From: Candidatus Rubrivivax defluviihabitans
GTDB taxonomy: Bacteria > Pseudomonadota > Gammaproteobacteria > Burkholderiales > Burkholderiaceae_C
Reading direction: 5' to 3'
Assembly (NCBI GenBank): GCA_016709385.1
Contig: JADJMW010000009.1
Location: forward strand, 200,635 to 264,634
DNA length: 64,000 bases
Within the stretch, counting starts at the first letter, position 1. Each line of letters begins with the position of its first letter. Of this stretch, positions 48,865 to 58,361 are shown in pieces. The notes beneath the pieces were generated by a model. That model was not told where the DNA came from. It did no database searches and worked only from the letters and a program-made list of their open reading frames with translations. The translations under genes were made by a program, and so were the position numbers.

Positions 48865-51706
48865 TCAGGCCACCGCGCGCGCTTCGCCAGCGCCGTACAG
48901 GTTGCTGGTGCAGCGACCGCACAGGCCCGGGTGCGCCGGGTCGTGGCCGACGTCGTCGCGCCAGTGCCAGCAGCGTTCGCACTTCACGGCGCCGCTGGCA
49001 CGCACCTCGACCTGCCAGGCCGCGCCGGCTCGAAGCGTCACCTTGGAGGTGATGAAGACGAACTTCAGGTCATCGCCCAGCGAGGCCAGCAGCGCATGGT
49101 CCTTGGCGTCGGCCGTGATCGTGAGTTCGGCCTGCAGCGACGAACCCAGGCCGCCGGCCGCGCGCAGCGCCTCGATCTCCTTGTTCACGGCGTCGCGCAA
49201 TTCGCGCAGACGCGACCAGCGTGCCAGCAGCGCCGCGTCGGGGGGATCGAACTGGCAGTAGGTCTCGCAGAAGATCGAATCCTGGCCCGGTGCGAAGATC
49301 TGCCAGGCTTCCTCGGCGGTGAAGCTGAGGAAGGGTGCCATCCAGCGCAGCATGGCGTGCGTGATCTGCCACAAGGCCATCTGCGCGCTGCGTCGCGCCA
49401 GGCTGCCGGGGGCGGTGGTGTAGAGGCGGTCCTTCAGCACGTCCAGGTAGAAGGCACCCAGGTCCTCGGCACAGAACACCTGCAGCCGCGCCACCACGGG
49501 GTGGAATTCGTAGACCTCGTAGTGCTTCAGCACTTCGGCCTGCACCTCGGCCGCGCGCGACAGCGCCCAGCGGTCGATTTCCAGCATCTGCGCCGGCGCC
49601 ACCGCGTGCAACGCCGGGTCGAAGTCGGAGGTGTTGGCGAGCAGGAAGCGCAAGGTATTGCGGATGCGCCGGTAGCTGTCCACCACGCGGGCGAGGATCT
49701 TGTCGTCCACGCTCAAGTCGCCCGAATAGTCGGTGGCGGCGCACCACAGGCGGATGATCTCGGCGCCCAGCTGGCTCGTCACCGTGCGCATCTCGACGAA
49801 ATTGCCCAGGCTCTTGCTCATCTTGCGGCCCTGGCCGTCGACCGTGAAGCCGTGCGTGAGCAGGCCGCGGTAGGGCGCGCGGCCGTACAGCGCACAGCCG
49901 ATGAGCAGCGACGAATGGAACCAGCCGCGGTGCTGGTCGTGGCCTTCCAGGTAGAGGTCGGCTTCGGGGCCGGTCGCGTGGTGACCGTCGGGATGCGAGC
50001 CGCGCAGCACGTGGCTGAAGGTGGAGCCCGAGTCGAACCAGACATCCAGGATGTCGTGGCTCTTGGCGTAATGCTCGGCCGAATGTTCTCCGGCGCTGCC
50101 CAGCCAGTCGGCCGGGTCGAGCTGGCTCCAGGCCTCGACGCCGCCTTGCGCCACCAGCTCGGCGGCGCGGTCCATCAGCGCCAGCGTCTGCGGATGCAGT
50201 TCACCCGTCACCTTGTGCAGGAAGAAGGGCAGCGGCACGCCCCAGCTCCGCTGGCGGCTGATGCACCAGTCGGGACGGTTGGCGATCATGTCGCGCAGCC
50301 GCGCACGGCCGTTCTCGGGGTAGAAAGCGGTCGCATCGATCGCAGCCAAGGCGGTCTGCCGCAGCGTCTGCGGCGCCTTGTCGACGGTGAAGACGCCGTC
50401 GCCTTCGTCCATGCGCACGAACCATTGCGCCGCGGCGCGGTAGATCACCGGCGTCTTGTGGCGCCAGCAGTTCGGGTAGCTGTGCTCCAGCTTGCCCGTG
50501 GCCAGCAGGCGGTCGCTCTGCGCCAGCACCTCGACCACGCGCGGATTGGCCTTCCAGATATTCGTGCCGCCGAACAGCGGCAGCGTGTCCTCGTAGACGC
50601 CGTTGCCCTGCACCGGGTTCAGGATCTGGTCGGCGGCCATGCCGTGCGCCAGGCAGGAATGGAAGTCCTCCACGCCGTAGGCCGGCGAGGAGTGCACGAT
50701 GCCGGTGCCGTCCTCGGCGGTGGCGTAGTCGGCCAGGTAGACCGGGGCGATGCGGCGGTAGCCTGGGTGCACGTCGGCCAGCGGATGCCAGAAGCCGAGG
50801 CCGCCGAGCTTGTCGCCGCGTGTCGTGGCCAGCACCGTGCCCTGAATGCCGTAACGCACCAGGCACTTCTCCACCAGCGCCTCGGCCAGCAGCAGCAGCC
50901 CGCGATCGGTGTCCACCAGGGCATAGACCAGCGCCGGGTTGAGATTCAGCGCCTGGTTGGCCGGCAGCGTCCACGGCGTGGTGGTCCAGATCACCGCGAA
51001 GGCCGGTTTGGCCAGCGTCGCCAGTCCGAAGGCCGCAGCCAGCTGGGTTGGGGTCGGCGGCCAGGAAGGCCACGTCCACGGTGGGCGAGGTCTTGTCGGC
51101 ATATTCGATCTCGAACTCGGCCAGCGAGCTGCCACAGTCGAAGCACCAGTACACGGGCTTGCTGCCGCGGTAGACGAAGCCGCGCTCGACCAGCCGCCTG
51201 AGCACGCGCATCTCGCCGGCCTCGTTGCCGAAATCCATGGTGCGGTAGATGCGGCCCCAGTCGCCGAGCACGCCCAGGCGCTGGAAATCGGCCATCTGCT
51301 GGCCGATCTGGTCGGCGGCGTAGGCGCGGCTGAGCGCCTGCACCTTGTCGCGCGCCAGGCCGCGGCCGTGGTCCTTCTCGACCTGGTTCTCGATCGGCAG
51401 GCCGTGGCAGTCCCAGCCCGGCACGTAGCGGGCGTCGAAACCGGCCAGCTGCCGGCACTTGACGACCATGTCCTTCAGGATCTTGTTCACGGCGTGGCCG
51501 ATGTGCAGCTTGCCGTTGGCGTAGGGCGGGCCGTCGTGCAGCACGAACAGCGGCGCGCCGTGGCGGGCGTCGCGCAGGCGCTGGTAGCGGCCTTCTTCGT
51601 TCCATTGCCTGATCCAGCCCGGTTCGCGCCTGGGCAGGTCGCCGCGCATCGGGAAGGGTGTATCAGGCAGGTTCAGGGTGCTGCGGTAGTCGGGGGCGGT
51701 GCTCAT
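48865..51706 (-). CDS. ileS: isoleucyl-tRNA synthetase (one frameshift)
   Basis: Removing one extra base gives exactly 946 residues. IleS charges tRNA-Ile and edits Val. The class I motifs are HIGHAVNKI and KMSKSLGNF, and the C-terminal zinc module is CERCWHWRDD with a second Cys pair in CGRC. The frame breaks after AFLAADPN, at the G run 51045-51047 on the plus strand, and resumes with QLAAAFGLATLAKPAF. The gene is essential and otherwise intact, so an error in the read is most likely. ATG 51706 gives the normal start; the preceding 27 in-frame residues are Pro/Arg-rich. Confidence 0.93.
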
Positions 51707-51914
51707 GGCGGGGTCGGCCGCTGCTGGCGGCGGTCGGTGGATCGCAGGGTGGCGCCGTCGTGCGGCGCCGGGCGCGAAGGCCGGCATGCGGGCCGGAGCC
51801 TGCAGTCGGGCGGCGGGGGCCTAGCCGGAAATTCGGTCGCGCGTGGCCTGCCGGCGCGTCGCGGCATGCCAACGCTGGGGACCGAGTGCTTGCCCGTGAA
51901 GTCGCATGACGCCG

Positions 51915-51920
51915 ATTCTA
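51915..51920 (-). promoter_or_regulatory. possible -10 of ileS-lspA
   Basis: TAGAAT on the minus strand at 51920-51915 would give a leader of about 200 bases before the ileS ATG. The 284-base gap between ribF and ileS (51707-51990) contains several G+C-rich inverted repeats but no other recognisable signal, and no T-box features. Confidence 0.35.
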
Positions 51921-51990
51921 GCCACCGCGACCCGCCCGCCGCGCTGTGATAGGGTGCCGGCGCCGGTGCGCTGGACGACCTCTGCGCAGC

Positions 51991-52950
51991 TCAGGCATGC
52001 GCGGTGAACCAGCGGCGTGCCTCCTCGGTGTCGCGCGAAATGGCCTCCTGCAGCGCAGGCAGCGAGCCGTAGCGCACCTCGTCGTGCAGCTTGTGCAGCA
52101 GGTCCACGCGCAGGCAGCGGCCGTAGCCGGCCTCCGGGCCCAGCGTGGCGGGCCAGTCCAGGCAATGCACTTCCAGCAGCACGCGGCCGCTGTCGTCCAC
52201 CGTGGGGCGAACGCCGAAGCTGGCGACTGCCGGCAGCGGAGCTGCCGTCAGGCCGTGCACGCGCACCACGAAGATGCCGCCGGTGGCCGCGCGCGCATGC
52301 GCAAAGCGAAGGTTGAGCGTGCGAAAGCCCAGCTCGCGCCCCAGCTTGCGGCCGTGCAGCACGTGACCGCTGACACTGTACGGCCGGCCCAGCAGCGCCT
52401 CCACGAGCGCCAGGTCGCCGGCCGCCAGCGCACTGCGCACGGCGGAACTGGACACGCGCAGTCCGTGCACCTCGTAGCTCATCATGCGCGCCACGTCGAA
52501 GCCCAGCCGCGCCCCGGCTGCGTCGAGCAGGGCGTAGTTGCCGGCCCGCTTGGCGCCGAAGCTGAAATCGTCGCCCACGAGCACGTAACGCGCGCGCAGG
52601 CCGTGCACCAGCACGCGGTCGATGAAGTCCGGCGCCGGCATCGCCGCCAGCCGGTCGTCGAAGCGCGCCACCACCACGTGGTCGATGCCGCAGCGCTGCA
52701 GTTCGCACAGCTTGTCGCGCAGCGTGGCGATGCGCGGCGGCGCCAGCTCGGGCCGACCGGCCTGGCGCGCGAAGTGGTCGCGCGGGTGCGGCTCGAAGGT
52801 CAGCGCGCACGAAGGCACGCCGCGATGCCGCGCCTCGCTCGCCAGCAGGGCCAGCATGGCCTGGTGGCCGCGGTGCACGCCGTCGAAATTGCCGATCGTC
52901 AGCGCGCAGCCGTCGGTGCCGGGAAGGTGGAAGCCGCGGTGGATGCGCAT
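51991..52950 (-). CDS. ribF: bifunctional riboflavin kinase/FAD synthetase
   Basis: 319 residues. RibF phosphorylates riboflavin to FMN and adenylates FMN to FAD. The N-terminal nucleotidyltransferase domain has TIGNFDGVHRGHQAML and later VGDDFSFGAKRAG; the SSSAVRSALAAGD segment corresponds to the family's S/T-R motif. The C-terminal kinase domain begins near GHVLHGRKLGRELGFRTLNL, where the family usually reads GRxxG.PTAN; the substitution (FRTLN) keeps Thr-Leu-Asn. The ribF-ileS-lspA order is common in proteobacteria. Confidence 0.94.
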   Translation of the reverse strand: MRIHRGFHLPGTDGCALTIGNFDGVHRGHQAMLALLASEARHRGVPSCALTFEPHPRDHFARQAGRPELAPPRIATLRDKLCELQRCGIDHVVVARFDDRLAAMPAPDFIDRVLVHGLRARYVLVGDDFSFGAKRAGNYALLDAAGARLGFDVARMMSYEVHGLRVSSSAVRSALAAGDLALVEALLGRPYSVSGHVLHGRKLGRELGFRTLNLRFAHARAATGGIFVVRVHGLTAAPLPAVASFGVRPTVDDSGRVLLEVHCLDWPATLGPEAGYGRCLRVDLLHKLHDEVRYGSLPALQEAISRDTEEARRWFTAHA

Positions 52951-52958
52951 GGGCCGCG

Positions 52959-52964
52959 ATTATC
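52959..52964 (-). promoter_or_regulatory. -10 of ribF (predicted leaderless)
   Basis: GATAAT on the minus strand (52964-52959) ends eight bases before the ribF ATG at 52950 and overlaps the TAA stop of the upstream glycosyltransferase gene. No Shine-Dalgarno is present. Confidence 0.5.
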
Positions 52965-54044
52965 CCGGCGGCAGGCCGAGCAGCCGCCGGTACAGCGCCA
53001 GGTAGGCGGCGGCGGCGCGGTCCCAGTCGAATTGCGCGGCGTGGGCGCGGATGGCGTCGGCGCGGCCCGGCTCGCCGTATCGCGCCAGGCCTTGTTCGAC
53101 GACCCGCTTCATGGCCGCGGCGTCGAAAGCGTCGAAATAGTCGGCCGCATCGCCGCCGATCTCGGGCAGGCAGGTGCGCCGCGCCAGGAAGACCGGCTTG
53201 CCGAAGTGCATGGCCTCGATCGGCGGCAGGCCGAAGCCTTCGGTGAGCGAGGGGAACAGGAAACCGGTGCAGTGGGCGTAGGCCCAGGCCTTCTGTGCAT
53301 CGTCGATGCCCAGGTGGAACTGCAGGTTGGGCAGCTTCACGGTGTCGCGCAGCTGCTTCGCGTCGTCGCTGGGCGGGCCGCAGAGCACGAAGGTCATCTC
53401 GGGCCAGGCCGCGCCAGGCCGATGATGGCCTGCGGATTCTTCGAAGGCGACATGCGGCTCAGGTGGAACAGGAACGGTGCCGTCGGCCGTTCGTCCCAGC
53501 CGGGAAGCGGCCGGCGCGGCGCCGCCACGAAGCTGCGCGCGCCGTTGTGGATCACCTCCAGCGGGCCACTCCAGCCCAGGTGGCGCTTGACGTCGGCGGC
53601 GGTGTGGTGGCTGATGGCCACCACCATGTCCGTGCGCCTCATCAGCGCCCGCGTGCGATGCTGGTGGCGCCAGGTGGAGAAGGCATTGCGGCCGTACAGG
53701 TAGTTGAGGTCGTGCACCGTCACCACGCGCGGGCCGCAGTCCCGGGGCGGCAGGTTCTTGTTGAGCTGGTGCAGCGAGTGCCACAGCGCATAGGCTTGCG
53801 GCTGCACGTGGCGCAGCCGCTGCCAGCGGTTCACGGCCAGGTAGCCGACGTCGGTGCCGAACAGGCCGAAGAGCTTGTCGCGCAGGTGGAAGTCGAAGGC
53901 GATGCCGTATTGCTCGCGCCACAACGGAGCTGCGGCGGCCACGCGCTGGCCGATCTGCAGTGAAAATTCGCCCAGCCCGTCGTGCAGCGCACCGATGTTG
54001 CCCAGGCTGATGCCGATGCGACGAGGCTGGATCGGCATCGTCAT
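52960..54044 (-). CDS. GT4-type glycosyltransferase (one frameshift)
   Basis: Restoring one missing base gives 361 residues. The N-terminal half (ISLGNIGALHDGLGEFSLQIG ... VVTVHDLNYLYG ... HNGARSF) and the C-terminal half (FVLCGPPSDDAKQLRDT ... FPSLTEGFGLPPIEAMHFGKP) belong to one GT-B family 4 enzyme, similar to mannosyl/rhamnosyltransferases of surface polysaccharides. The break is near 53405-53412 on a GC-rich stretch. The E-x7-E site (ELxEGFGLPPIEA type) is intact. Its start overlaps the methyltransferase stop (ATGA), so it is the last gene of a three-gene glycan operon. Confidence 0.82.
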
Positions 54045-54631
54045 TTGTGGGCCGCAAGTTCCCACACGACGTGCGTGTTCTCATGTCGCCGTTCACGCCG
54101 GCGCAGACGGTACTTTGCGTACCAGCCCGGAATCTGACGGGGCTCGTACTCGTGTTCTGCCACCAGCGCCGGCATCACGCGCACGATGGAGAAGTCGCCC
54201 TTGAAGCCGTACATGCGAGCCGTGAAGAGCGGCCGCGTGAAATATTCATGGCTGTCGCGGGTGAGGATGTTGACGTGCGTGGGATCCTTGAACGCCATCG
54301 GGTGCGGGTAGCAGGGCGTGTAGGCGTACAGCAGGCCACCGGGCGACAGCACGCGCCAGACCTCGTTCATCAACTCGACGAACGGGAAGCGTGTGTCGCG
54401 TCCGTCGGCCGTTGGCAGCACGCGCGGCACGTGCTCGAGGAAGTCATAGGCCGAAACCGAATCGAAGTGGTCGTCGGGGTAGGGAATCGGTTCCAACGCC
54501 AAGTTGGCGCGTCGGACCTCGAAGGCGCCGGGCTCGTGGCGCGGTGCCAGGTCGATGCCGTGCAGTTCGTCGCGACCGTAGGGATTGCGAGGCCGGGCAC
54601 CGCAGCCCAGGTCCAGGTGTCGGGTCGTCAT
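54041..54631 (-). CDS. SAM-dependent methyltransferase (class I), glycan-associated
   Basis: 196 residues. The opening HLDLGCGARPRNPYG is a SAM-binding motif, followed by GIDLAP, a YDFLEHVPRV motif and a LMNEVWRVLSPGGLLYAYTP strand, all of the Methyltransf_11/FkbM-neighbourhood type. The upstream in-frame 80 residues overlap the GT2 gene out of frame and are not methyltransferase-like, so ATG 54631, which overlaps the GT2 stop by four bases, is preferred. It probably methylates a sugar or glycan terminus, judging only from the flanking glycosyltransferases. Confidence 0.78.
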   Translation of the reverse strand: MTTRHLDLGCGARPRNPYGRDELHGIDLAPRHEPGAFEVRRANLALEPIPYPDDHFDSVSAYDFLEHVPRVLPTADGRDTRFPFVELMNEVWRVLSPGGLLYAYTPCYPHPMAFKDPTHVNILTRDSHEYFTRPLFTARMYGFKGDFSIVRVMPALVAEHEYEPRQIPGWYAKYRLRRRERRHENTHVVWELAAHK

Positions 54632-56424
54632 CGATCGGCGTCGGGTTGGAACCAGGGGCGCAGCAGCGACACCCGCGGCGGGTCGGCGAGAGCGAAATTC
54701 TCGTTGTCCAGTGTCAGGTTGGGGTTGTACGCCGGGTCGTGCCGCAGCGAGCCGCCCCAGCGGGCCTGCATCGCCGCGCGCTCGCGCTCGAAGCGCTCTT
54801 TCTTTCCGGGCCGCCGGTCGCTGCCGCGCGACACCGATTCGTGGTGGAACAATTCGGCGAAAGGTGTCCACAGGTTGCGCAGGCCAACCTGGCGCAGGCG
54901 CAGGCAGAAGTCGACATCGTTGAAGGCAACGGGAAAAGCCTCGGCGTCCATGCCACCCACCCGGAGGTAGCTGGCTCGCCGCACCACCAGGCAGGCGGCG
55001 GTGACGGCACTGAGCATCTGCAGCCGCTGCGCTCGGCCCATCATGCCGGGCTCGCTGCGCGTGAGCCGCTTGTGCGCGTGGCCGGCGCCGCCGCCAATGC
55101 CAGTGATGACGCCGCCGTGCTGCAGCGTGCCGTCGCTGTACCAGAGCCGGGCGCCGACGGCGCCGACTCCGGGCCGCCCGGCCAGGCCGACCATCTCTTC
55201 CAGCCAGTCCGGCGAGATGACCTCGATATCGTTATTGACCAGCGCCACGTACTCGCCGCGCGCCTCCGCGATCGCCGCGTTGTTCAGCGCCGCGAAGTTG
55301 AACGGACGGTCATCGCGCCGCACGCGCACGCGCGGCTCCTTGTCGGCGATCTGGCGCATCCAGGCCAGGCAGGCGGGGTCGTCGGAACCGTTGTCGACAA
55401 TGACGATGTCGTAGGTCGGGTAGCTGCTGCGCTGCAGGATGCTGTCGACGCACTGCCGCAGCAAGTCGAGGCCGTTGCGCGTGGGGATCACCAGCGTGAC
55501 GTGTGGCGGCGAAGCGGGCAGCGCGAAGTGCACCCGGACGCCGTCGAAGCCGGGCATGGCCTCGGCGGTACCGGTTTCGCCGACGCGGTCCAGATGGGCC
55601 TGCACGGCAGGCACCGAGGCGCTAGGCACGGCAGCCGTCGCATCGCTCAGGTGGCACAGCACATGCGGCACGTGCACGATGGCGTGGACGGCCTGGCCTT
55701 CGGTGCCGCGCAGCGCGAGGTCGTGGTGCCAGGCAGGGCCGGCCTCGAGGTCGGGAGCCTGCAAGCCACGCAGGTGGTCGACTCGCCACAACGCTGGCCG
55801 GCCGACGAAGTCGTGGCTCAGCAGCAGGTCAGGGTTCCAGTCGCACTTGAACTGCGGGGCGTGGCGCCGGCTCGTGGCGTCGACGTGGTCTGAGTCAGCG
55901 TAGACCAGCACGCTGCCGGGATGCTGCAGGGCGGCTTCGGCCAGCAGCAGCAGGGCGTGCTCACGCCAATGTTCGGTCGTGTTCGTGAACGCCACCCAGG
56001 GCGAACGGGCTGCGGCCAACAACGCCTGCCGGCCATTGGCGCCGGTCGGCACGGCGCCGACGGGTTGCACGCGGCCATCGACTTCCGCCTGTTGGCGCCA
56101 GAAGTCGGCGACCGCAGCGTCGGCGTCGGCTGGTGTGCCGGTCTGAAGCACCCAGTGCGGGTATAGCTGTGCCCGCAGTGCGGCCAGGAAGGCACGATGC
56201 TCATCCAGCGTGCCGGAGGTCAGCGGCATCAGCAAGGACAGTGTGGGCCGAGCGGGCAATTGCGCCAGACGCTGTTGCAGCGCCGACAAGGTGTCCGGGC
56301 CCAAGGTGTCGTATCGCTCGCACCACGTGGCATAGGTCGTCATGCGTGCCTGCATCCGGTGGTGCAGCCGGCGCCGATTCCAGAGAACGGCGCGGCGTTT
56401 CAGCGGGTCGAACCAAGAGGCCAT
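54628..56424 (-). CDS. GT2-family glycosyltransferase, two-domain
   Basis: 598 residues. A C-terminal GT-A domain (about 300-560) is canonical: VTLVIPTRNGLDLLRQCVDS, IVDNGSDDPACLAW, the acidic VALVNNDIEV site and GGMDAEAFPVAFNDVDFCLR. The N-terminal half is a second, diverged GT-A-like domain with VYADSDHVD, as in two-domain rhamnan/O-antigen glycosyltransferases. There are no transmembrane helices. It starts the operon GT2-methyltransferase-GT4, likely making or finishing a cell-surface polysaccharide. Confidence 0.82.
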   Translation of the reverse strand: MASWFDPLKRRAVLWNRRRLHHRMQARMTTYATWCERYDTLGPDTLSALQQRLAQLPARPTLSLLMPLTSGTLDEHRAFLAALRAQLYPHWVLQTGTPADADAAVADFWRQQAEVDGRVQPVGAVPTGANGRQALLAAARSPWVAFTNTTEHWREHALLLLAEAALQHPGSVLVYADSDHVDATSRRHAPQFKCDWNPDLLLSHDFVGRPALWRVDHLRGLQAPDLEAGPAWHHDLALRGTEGQAVHAIVHVPHVLCHLSDATAAVPSASVPAVQAHLDRVGETGTAEAMPGFDGVRVHFALPASPPHVTLVIPTRNGLDLLRQCVDSILQRSSYPTYDIVIVDNGSDDPACLAWMRQIADKEPRVRVRRDDRPFNFAALNNAAIAEARGEYVALVNNDIEVISPDWLEEMVGLAGRPGVGAVGARLWYSDGTLQHGGVITGIGGGAGHAHKRLTRSEPGMMGRAQRLQMLSAVTAACLVVRRASYLRVGGMDAEAFPVAFNDVDFCLRLRQVGLRNLWTPFAELFHHESVSRGSDRRPGKKERFERERAAMQARWGGSLRHDPAYNPNLTLDNENFALADPPRVSLLRPWFQPDADR

Positions 56425-56506
56425 CGGCGGTGGATCCAGGGCAAATTGCGGGCCTTGACTCTACCGGGTTCGCCGGCCCGGGGGCGAGCGGAACCGTGGA
56501 CTGGCC

Positions 56507-57235
56507 TCATCCCGGTGCCGATCCTGCCGCGCCGCCGCGCCCGGTCACGATGGCGATGTCGGCATCCAGCCAGCGCCATCGGGCCGGCGCCAGATCGTCC
56601 GGCAGCACCAGTGCGCCGAAGGTGCTGCGGTGCAATGTCTCCACCCGGTTGCCGGTAGCCGCCACCATGCGCTTGACCTGGTGGTACTTGCCTTCGGTGA
56701 GCGTCAGCGTCAGCGCCCTCTCGCCAGTGCGTTCGCAGGCCGCGGCGCGCACCGGCGCCGGGTCGTCGTCGAGCACCACGCCGGCCAGCAGTCGGGCGAT
56801 CTGTTCGTCGGTCACCGGGTGCTTGGTACCCACCTCGTAGACCTTGGGCACGTGCCACTTCGGCGAGGTCAGGCGGTGGATCAGCGCACCGTCGTCGGTG
56901 AGCAGCAACAGCCCGGTGGTGTCCTCGTCGAGCCGGCCCACGGGTTGCACGCCCCGGGTGCGCAGCGGCGGCGGCAGCAGGCTCAGCACGCTCGGGTGGT
57001 GGCGCGGCTTTTGCGAACATTCGTAGCCGGCGGGCTTGTGCAGCATCAGCAGCGCGCGCTCCCGGTACGGCCAGGGCCGACCCTCGACCTCGAAGACCAG
57101 GTCTTCGGTGGCGACGTCGGCGTGCGGGTCGTCGACGACCTGGCCGCCGATGCGCACCCGGCCCGCGGCCACGATGCCTGCGCACTGGCGCCGCGTGCCG
57201 AAGCCCTGGATGAAGAGGATCTGGGCGAGGTGCAT
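56507..57235 (-). CDS. rsuA: 16S rRNA pseudouridine synthase (RsuA family)
   Basis: 242 residues. An S4 RNA-binding domain (about residues 1-60) precedes the catalytic domain with the nucleophile Asp in VGRLDEDTTGLLLLTDDG and the terminal motif EGKYHQVKRM. RsuA makes pseudouridine 516 in 16S rRNA. RluE/RluF relatives are alternatives, but EGKYHQVKRMVAATGN and LTSPKWHVPKVYEV favour RsuA. It lies 82 bases from the glycan operon on the same strand. Confidence 0.85.
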   Translation of the reverse strand: MHLAQILFIQGFGTRRQCAGIVAAGRVRIGGQVVDDPHADVATEDLVFEVEGRPWPYRERALLMLHKPAGYECSQKPRHHPSVLSLLPPPLRTRGVQPVGRLDEDTTGLLLLTDDGALIHRLTSPKWHVPKVYEVGTKHPVTDEQIARLLAGVVLDDDPAPVRAAACERTGERALTLTLTEGKYHQVKRMVAATGNRVETLHRSTFGALVLPDDLAPARWRWLDADIAIVTGRGGAAGSAPG

Positions 57236-57305
57236 CGAGCTGTTCAGCCGTGCTGGCGGTGTTCGCGCCGTCGGTGGCGCCGGCAGGGGGCGGGTCGCTC
57301 CGCCA

Positions 57306-58361
57306 TCAGGTCGGGGCGAGGTCGCGCGCGGCGGGCAAGGCAGGCGTGTGCAGACCGGTGGCGGCGCGCACCGCGTTCAGTACCGCGCGTGAAGTCACCT
57401 CCGCCGCCATCACGCCCAGCACCGTCATCTCGCCGGGGCGCCCGCTGCCCCCGGTGGCCAGCGCAAACAGCGTATCGCCGTCGGTCATGGTGTGCACCGG
57501 GCGGATGCAGCGCGCCAGCCCGTCGTGCGCCATGGTCGCCAGCTTGTTGGCCTGGGCCTTGGTCAGCGAAGCGTCGGTGGCAATCACGCCGATGGTGGTG
57601 GCCATGCCGGCCAGCGCGCGCCCGGGCAAGTCGCCGCGCAGGATCGCGGCCACGCTGTCCAGCGCCGCGCGGCCGTCGGCCGTGCGTGCGCCGGCCAGGA
57701 TGCGCCCGGAGGCGGGGTCGACGACATCGCCGATGGCATTCACCGCCACCAGGGCGCCCACGGTGACGCTGCCGATGCGCAGCGACGCCGAGCCGATGCC
57801 GCCCTTCATGGCGCGATCGATGCCGAACAGCTTGCCCACCGTGGCGCCCGCGCCAGCGCCGACGTTGCCTTGGGCCGGGGGCTCGAAGCTCGCCGCCTTG
57901 CAGGCCGCATGACCGCTGTCGGCGCCGGGGCGGATGCGTGGGTCGCCGACCCACAGGTCGAACAGCACCGCCGCCGGCACGATGGGCACGCGCACCGGCG
58001 TCGCCGTCTCTCCCGCGCCCACCACCGGCCCCACGGCGAAACCATGGCCGCGTTCCTCCAGCCAGCGCATGACGCCGGCGGCGGCGTCCAGGCCGAAGGC
58101 GCTGCCGCCGGCCAGCAACACGGCGTGCGCCTGCTCGACCAGGTTGTCGGGGCGCAGCAGATCGGTCTCGCGCGTGCCGGGCGCGGCACCGCGCACGTCC
58201 ACGCCGCAGGTGGCGCCGGCTGCGCACAGCACGACGGTGCAGCCGGTGGGCCGGCCGCTTTCCGTGGCATGGCCGACCGCGAGGCCGGCGATGTCGGTGA
58301 TGGAGCCGGGAAATATCACGAGATTGTCGACCAGCGGCCCGCGCCGCCAGGGATCAGGCAA
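57306..58361 (-). CDS. P1 family peptidase (DmpA-like, S58)
   Basis: 351 residues from TTG 58361, which overlaps the stop of the acyl-CoA dehydrogenase gene; GTG 58319 (337 residues, starting MIFPGSITDIAGL) is an equally good start. P1 peptidases are autoprocessing N-terminal nucleophile hydrolases (D-aminopeptidase DmpA, beta-aminopeptidase BapA). The likely self-cleavage is at the Gly-Ser of KGGIGSASLRIG, giving a catalytic Ser. Other family blocks are GCTVVLCAAGATCGVDVRG and LLAGGSAFGLDAAAG. There is no signal peptide. Substrate unknown. Confidence 0.85.
   Translation of the reverse strand: MPDPWRRGPLVDNLVIFPGSITDIAGLAVGHATESGRPTGCTVVLCAAGATCGVDVRGAAPGTRETDLLRPDNLVEQAHAVLLAGGSAFGLDAAAGVMRWLEERGHGFAVGPVVGAGETATPVRVPIVPAAVLFDLWVGDPRIRPGADSGHAACKAASFEPPAQGNVGAGAGATVGKLFGIDRAMKGGIGSASLRIGSVTVGALVAVNAIGDVVDPASGRILAGARTADGRAALDSVAAILRGDLPGRALAGMATTIGVIATDASLTKAQANKLATMAHDGLARCIRPVHTMTDGDTLFALATGGSGRPGEMTVLGVMAAEVTSRAVLNAVRAATGLHTPALPAARDLAPT

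Noticed and set aside
51707..51990. T-box or other riboswitch upstream of ileS
   Set aside because: No conserved T-box sequence or specifier-loop pattern is visible, and T-boxes are not expected in betaproteobacteria.
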